A stretch of 64,000 bases of DNA, taken from Myrmaecium sp. VS I D KN 1. Taxonomy: Eukaryota > Ascomycota > Dothideomycetes > Valsariales > Valsariaceae. Shown here one piece after another: positions 58,584-64,000 of the stretch. The translations under genes and the position numbers were made by a program. The number at the start of each line of letters is the position of its first letter. Positions within the stretch are counted from its first letter, which is position 1. The stretch lies in NCBI GenBank assembly GCA_019775845.1, contig JADQAV010000026.1, forward strand, positions 496,001 to 560,000, read 5' to 3'. The notes under the pieces were generated by a model. It was not told the origin of the DNA, searched no databases, and saw nothing but the letters and a program-made list of their open reading frames with translations.

Positions 58584-59425
58584 CTTAAGGTCCCGAAGCC
58601 TCTCTTCTCCACCACCGTCGTCTCTTTTCGGGAGAAGCACTCAATGTTTTGGGAAGACGGGGTGTGATATCAACGTGTTTGCTCGGATTCTCTATCTCGA
58701 CATCATCGGCGGAGGAGGGGTGGATGACATCCGTTCCTCCACCGATCCATCGTTGCCCGGGGGGATCTGGAGCTAGGGAACATGTGGGGAATGCCCGACG
58801 GCCTCGGGCGGCTGGATGGAGCCTGACGTGGTGAAGGCGTGCGGCTGTCAGGGTCTGCGCCTGTGTTCACTTGAGTGGTGATGTCGTTGTTGTCGATATG
58901 TATATGGGCTCAAGTAAGAAGTACTTGGGATAGAGAAAATCTTGATGAAACTGTTGCTATGCCTCAGCCTCGGCACGATGTGTGTTGTGCAACGATGGAC
59001 TCCGGACTGCTTGCTGTGCAGTCAAACCTGGACCCCTCCGTCCCCTCCTCTCGTCCCACCGCTCCTTGCAGTGGTTTCCGGGTGGCGAGTCATTGATGAT
59101 TAAGCGAGCGGCTCTCGAGTTGTCACCGAAGAGCCAGCGGATCAGTCACCGCCACCCTCATTGCCTCTTACAAGACGCAGTTTGTTGCCCACTTCTCGCC
59201 TCTTCCTCATCTCCTGCTTCTAACAACTACCACCCTTTGCTATGTTACTGTGATCTCACATACACATGGTTTTCCCTTCGGCTTACAGCGTACGTTCGCC
59301 ACACCCCCTCTTCGACCCGTTCCATCCGATCGCTGACCCCATTCCTCAGCATCCACTGCCGTTCTCGTTCATAATAACCTATCCTGTTCCTACCTAAACC
59401 GACGAAGCCAGTCCGGCAATCGTAC
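58584..59425. promoter_or_regulatory. Divergent promoter, mitochondrial carrier / NYN protein
   Basis: 842 bp between two outward-facing starts. The last 250 bp before the NYN gene are pyrimidine-rich, as in fungal leaders, but contain upstream ATGs (for example near 59241 and 59265). No specific motif recognised. Confidence 0.4.
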
Positions 59426-61336
59426 ATGCCATCAAGTTCCGATTACCATCTCTGGGATCTGGCATCGCCAGTCCGAGACCTCTTGCAACAACTCTCCACT
59501 AATGGACCTGCCGGGCAGTTCCCAGACACTCTGACGAAGCCCACACAGCTGCCGTCTCTTCAGACCGCCGATGCTACCGAGCCGACAAGTGAGCCTTGCG
59601 GCTTAGGTGATTTTTCCAAGCTATGGGCCGCATTGGGTGCTCCATCCGAGGCCTCGCCCTCGACGGTGCCTTCGCTGGGGACTTCTCCAAATTCATCCCT
59701 GGATTCCAGTCTCACAGATCCTACGCACTTGGATCTGCTTCAGTCCGGGTTCCCATCGCTGCACACTCCTCAGCAGGAAGTCGTGCATGATGGTAGCCTG
59801 GACCCGGGTGACGACGCCGATGCGGTTATCTTCACACCCAGGAAGGAGCGGAATGAGTACAGTTCGGATGGAGCCATCAGCTATCGCCATTCCACTCAAG
59901 GCGTCAAGTGCAATGATGCCCAGATATTCGGAGATCTTGAGGATGTGGACGAGGCACCGGAAGAAATCACGAAGACGGCCAATTTGACCAAAACACAGCG
60001 GAAGAAAGCTGCTCGTCGCGCTCGTAAGCAAGCTCAGTTAGAAGCCCTGCAACAGAAGGCTACTAGTTTATCCGAGTCTGAAAACGAGGCGCGGACTCAG
60101 CGTGCGACGCCCGCTGAGAAAGCAAGCACACATACGCGCGAGCCGACCCCGACTCGTCATGCAGGTCGTCCCCTGCATGGTCTTTTGCCTGTATCCTCGA
60201 CCGCACACATCTCTTCAGCTACCCCGATCCACAAACCGCAACCGATCCTCGCTAAGCATAAACACGCGTACAATGAAACCACCGCGAAGACCACTCGCGC
60301 ATCAGCAGTTCCTCCCGCTTCTGCTGCTATTCCCATTCCTCGCACGCCGTCCAATATCGCTGCTCGTTGGGCGTCTTCCAATGATTCATCTAATACCGAA
60401 ACATCTTCAACACAATTTACGTCGTCCTTCAAAGCATCCCGCACTACCTATTCTCTGTTTCCTGCATCTATAAGTCTGCCCCCGCGCACACCTTCGCCCT
60501 CCAAGTCGAAGAAGCCGGTGGTCGAACTGGACATCTTGACCGGCCCTCAGCGTGAGTGGCGTCTACTCCAGAAGCTTGTCCAGAACTTCGAGGAGGACAT
60601 GCATTGGCTGGTCGCCCCTGCTGTCCTTTCCAATCACTCCTCGGATCCTCGAGGTATACATGTTTTTGTTGATTTCTCGAATATTTGGCTAGGCTTTATC
60701 GACCGCCTCAAGATACTGAAGGGTATTAACAAACATGCTCGGGTCAAGCCTGAGGATATTTCTTTCGATTCCTTGATGCTTCTCATGGAACGCAGGCGGC
60801 CCACCGCTAAACGCGTGCTTGTCGGTTCATTGCCTCTGCTTCCGGCCTTTGAGACTGCTAAGCGCGTCGGCTATGAGACCAACCTTCTACACCGTGTCAA
60901 AAAGGCGAAGGAGCTTACCGAACGTCAAATTTACTTTGCACAACGGGATGGCCGCCTCCCCACGCCCAGTAAAACCTATGTCTACAGCAGCAGCAGCGGA
61001 TCTGAAACGGCCGCTGCTCCGGTGTATGACCGGGAAAAATGGGTCGAGCAGGGTGTGGACGAAATTCTACACCTGAAGATGCTGGAAAGTCTCGTCGATA
61101 CCGACGAGCCATCCACCATGGTGCTCGCGACTGGGGACGCGGCCGAGGCCGAGTATTCACAGGGATTCATGGCAATGGTGCTCCGCGCTTTGAAGAAAGG
61201 GTGGAAGGTTGAGCTGATGAGCTGGCGCCAGAACATGAACGGCGCGTACCGGAACGACGATTTCCTGCGCCAATGGGGCAGCCAGTTCAAGGTGATTGAG
61301 CTTGATGATTACGCAGCGGATCTGCTTGATAACTGA
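59426..61336 (+). CDS. NYN-domain (PIN-like) putative RNA-binding/nuclease protein
   Basis: Intronless 636 aa protein. The first 400 residues are disordered and Ser/Thr/Pro-rich, with a basic coiled stretch near 190-215 (KTQRKKAARRARKQAQLEAL). The C-terminal domain (about 408-632) has the NYN/LOTUS-associated PIN-like pattern: IHVFVDFSNIWLGF with an acidic residue near 415, RVLVGSLPLLPAFETAKRVGY in the middle, and VLATGDAAEAEYSQGF near 565-580 with a second acidic pair, then LKKGWKVELMSW and FKVIELDDY. NYN domains often cut RNA with clustered Asp residues, so RNase activity is possible here. The target is unknown. The start is the first ATG of the long frame, MPSSSDYHLWDL. Confidence 0.87.
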   Translation: MPSSSDYHLWDLASPVRDLLQQLSTNGPAGQFPDTLTKPTQLPSLQTADATEPTSEPCGLGDFSKLWAALGAPSEASPSTVPSLGTSPNSSLDSSLTDPTHLDLLQSGFPSLHTPQQEVVHDGSLDPGDDADAVIFTPRKERNEYSSDGAISYRHSTQGVKCNDAQIFGDLEDVDEAPEEITKTANLTKTQRKKAARRARKQAQLEALQQKATSLSESENEARTQRATPAEKASTHTREPTPTRHAGRPLHGLLPVSSTAHISSATPIHKPQPILAKHKHAYNETTAKTTRASAVPPASAAIPIPRTPSNIAARWASSNDSSNTETSSTQFTSSFKASRTTYSLFPASISLPPRTPSPSKSKKPVVELDILTGPQREWRLLQKLVQNFEEDMHWLVAPAVLSNHSSDPRGIHVFVDFSNIWLGFIDRLKILKGINKHARVKPEDISFDSLMLLMERRRPTAKRVLVGSLPLLPAFETAKRVGYETNLLHRVKKAKELTERQIYFAQRDGRLPTPSKTYVYSSSSGSETAAAPVYDREKWVEQGVDEILHLKMLESLVDTDEPSTMVLATGDAAEAEYSQGFMAMVLRALKKGWKVELMSWRQNMNGAYRNDDFLRQWGSQFKVIELDDYAADLLDN

Positions 61337-64000
61337 TCGGGATGTTATATTTTTTCCAAACATGCCCGTCAGTTTGATGGATTCTACCATCTATTGCGTT
61401 GCAACGGACGACTTTTAGGTCCTTACTCGATTTCAGCTTTCGACGACATCTACCGTTTTGACACGACGCCGTTCCTCTATGATTTTTCGATTCCAATGGC
61501 GTATCGAGGGGACACTCCTCTTGCTTTTCCTTCTCTTCCTCGACCGCTTTTCAACCTTCCTGCCGGATCATCCGGACTTCGGCATGTTTTATCATCGCGA
61601 CCATTTCCTTTTTGCTCTCCTGTGGAGTTTGTATTCCCCGCTACAGTCACGTTACGGATAACGTGATTTGCGGGGCATGATAGCTGGCGGTCTTTTCGAT
61701 TGGGGTTGCATGGGGATAGTGTTCTCCTTTTGCTTTGATTTTCAAGTTCTGTTTCTCCCGTTCTTTTTCGGCTTCACTGCTCGTGTGGGGTTCGTGAGGG
61801 GTTTTCTCCACGTGTTTCGCGCGCCTGTGTGGGGAAGCTTGTTGAGTGATTTTTAGGTGTCTTTCTTGCTCTCTATATCTTTGTTCTTCTCTTTCGAAAC
61901 AACTCTATAGGGTCTACCGATCTTGTTGGTCCCTTCTGGCGACCTTTCGCTAGAGGCATGAATTCGTGGATCCGTGTATCAATGGATGGTGTGTACTGGG
62001 AGGGGTATGTTTTTCACTTTGCCGGTGCGGGGTTATTATTTGATATCTATTAGAATAGTATATCTTGTGGTATATTATACGGAGTGTATGATCTGTCACT
62101 GGTGAATTGGCTGAGGATGCACTAGTTCAACGTATATCTATATTCTATCCTCTTTGTCTTTAGAAAGCTATATTTGACTTTCCGATGCGGATATTCCTAC
62201 TCCTTTTGTTTTTCTCTATCGCGGGATTTCCCCCACGGCGGTCCGTGTGACTTGATGTACTCTATGTCATCTCGTTTACTTTTTCGCATCCGCTTTTCGC
62301 TTTTTCGCTTTTATGAGATGGGGAATATGAAACATGGATCGGATCGATAGCAGTGGCTTGTACGGGAGCGACGTGGCGGGCGAATGAAAGGTCTTTTCTA
62401 TTAACTACCATCGGCAGCACTACAGTATATACTACTTTGAATTGTACGTTGAACTAGTATTTGTTCCCTTCAGTCCTCTATAATTATAAATCCCTCTCTA
62501 CAATATAAGGACCGGGACGGTGTGGAGGATGCTTGTCGCGGGCAGCCGCAGCCGCAGCCGCGGCCGCGGAACACTGCCGAAGCGCCGACCTCTCGTGCCG
62601 GCACGGGGGAACTTCCGATATGCCGATCGACTGGACCTAAGGAAGCGATCCCGGTCCCCGTCCGAATTCCGAGTGCGAGTGCGAGTGCGAGAAAGGAGAA
62701 CGAGGGTAAGGAATAGGAGATGAGAACGTGTGCGAGAAATGAGGGAGCGTTTGGATTTCGTATCGATGGTCGTTGGGGGTTCTGGACCCCCCTTTGATGA
62801 TGTGGTTGGTTTGTTGGTTGGTTGGTTGATTGGTTGCTGGTCAGCGTCATCGATATCGATGAGTGATGTGAACCCTCGATGAGTTCAGTTGTGATGACAT
62901 GTCGAGACCCTGATCTCGATGGACAAAACACACTATTTACTATCTGCTGAGGGTTTGGGGATTGTGAAGTCATACGTTCTTTTGTATGTGGTTTTTCTTC
63001 CGCTTGTTGATGTTTGATGCAGTAATTATCAACTATCATCGAGCGTTTCTTGTTTCTTTTCAGCTGACGAGAATCGTGAACGATGTGGAGGTGAGTTCGA
63101 TGTGTGAGGTGTAGGCCTCCGTCTCGTTGCTATGGGTGGTGGTGTTGGTTCTTTCCTTTGCACGAACGTCCGGCCACCGCCATCCACCACCACCATCCGC
63201 TGCGAGGCTGAGCAAACCGCACCTGCATTCCACGGTCCGATTATCTTACATAGAAGGATGCGATTACACGATCTTTAACTAGCCATCCCTTGGCGGGTGA
63301 TGGATGTAGGATAGATGGCTTGACTGTTGGAAGAAGGCTGCCTGCTGCTGCTACTGCTGCTACTGCCACTGCTACTGCACGCTGACATCAAGTACAAGTA
63401 CCCGATCTCCGAGAGACGGGAGAGCAGCGTGAGCAGCGTTTGCGTTCCTCCGCCCTAACTTAACCCAACCCCAAGCCGTGCCAACCCAACCTGACTTGAC
63501 GGGGGCACCGCCTCCGAGGCTGAGGGATGGATATTGGGATCGAATCGAAGGATGGAAGGAATGTTGGTCGGCCATTGCATGCAGGATGCTATGTACTTGT
63601 TTACATATGGCAAGTGGATCAGGTCCGAAGGATGTGAGTTCTAAGGGGTGTCACCGGCTGATGAGTTAGAGAATCTGCATGGTGTTTGATGAACCATCTG
63701 TCACGGTGTACCATCGCTTGTCGTCGTCGTGCGACTGAGGTACTACAGTACAACAACACAATTGCCCTCTCGGTCCCTCGCATCAAACAACGGCCGAGCC
63801 TTGGCCCTGTCAAGAGCATGGGAGGGCATGGGCATGTGTTGGAATGTGGCCCCGACACTCCACCTCTCACGCGACGTGCGCTGCTTTCGGACGGGGGGGC
63901 GCGGGCGCAGGCGCATTCCTTTCCTCGGGGGCGGAAAGAAAAAAGATGGGGAACAATCGCAGCGCATGCCCTCGGCGTTTGCGGTGAGACAGACCGGACC
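61337..64000. other. Gene-free right edge
   Basis: 2.7 kb after the NYN gene. It is T-rich at first (61340-62300, probably its 3' UTR and spacer), with GGTT repeats near 62805-62840 and a CTG/CTA triplet stretch at about 63340-63378. Open frames on both strands are short and without motifs. No RNA gene seen. A gene may begin beyond the window. Confidence 0.4.
63340..63378. repeat. CTG/CTA/CCA triplet microsatellite
   Basis: An imperfect run of CTG, CTA and CCA triplets with no coding frame around it. Confidence 0.75.

Noticed and set aside
62520-62723. Arg/Ser-rich frame at the right edge resembling an SR protein
   Set aside because: It comes from CCGCAG and GCGAGT repeats, is under 70 codons and has no RRM or splice-linked continuation.

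Overview
This window is nuclear DNA of a filamentous ascomycete (Pezizomycotina). Three things show this: many short GT-AG introns (48-110 bp, often with a CTAAC or CTTAC branch box), a StuA-type APSES regulator, and a 12 kb AT-rich island almost emptied of CpA/TpG, which is the scar of repeat-induced point mutation (RIP). The StuA N-terminus and the strongly two-speed base composition suggest a Dothideomycete or near relative. The class is inference only.

Layout. 0.3-9.5 kb: an NDR-type AGC kinase (-), a zinc-free quinone-oxidoreductase-like enzyme (-), a hotdog thioesterase (-) and, divergent from it, a membrane-anchored PXA-PX-sorting nexin (+). 9.5-17.4 kb: an unusually long gene-free upstream region and leader of stuA (+, 17.4-19.5 kb). 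Its last 1.2 kb has no ATG on the sense strand. 21.9-26.3 kb: a Sim3/NASP histone chaperone (-) and the DNA polymerase epsilon subunit Dpb2 (+) share a 356 bp promoter holding a perfect MluI cell-cycle box. 26.7-34 kb: an unrecognised Ser/Glu-rich protein (-), a patatin-like phospholipase (+) and a DHA1-type MFS transporter (-). 34-39.7 kb: no gene I can support. 39.7-51.6 kb: the RIP island, holding fossil Ty3/Gypsy (chromovirus-type) retroelements. 51.6-54.3 kb: leader and promoter of a Gbp2/Hrb1-like RNA-binding protein (+, nine exons, one of 8 nt). 57-58.6 kb: a mitochondrial carrier (-). 59.4-61.3 kb: a NYN-domain protein (+). 61.3-64 kb: nothing recognised.

Most genes are housekeeping genes and do not form a cluster. 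The one clear functional pairing is Sim3/Dpb2: replication-coupled chromatin assembly and leading-strand synthesis under one divergent promoter. Exon structures were worked out by hand from splice signals, frame and family motifs. I saw no tRNA, rRNA or CRISPR array.
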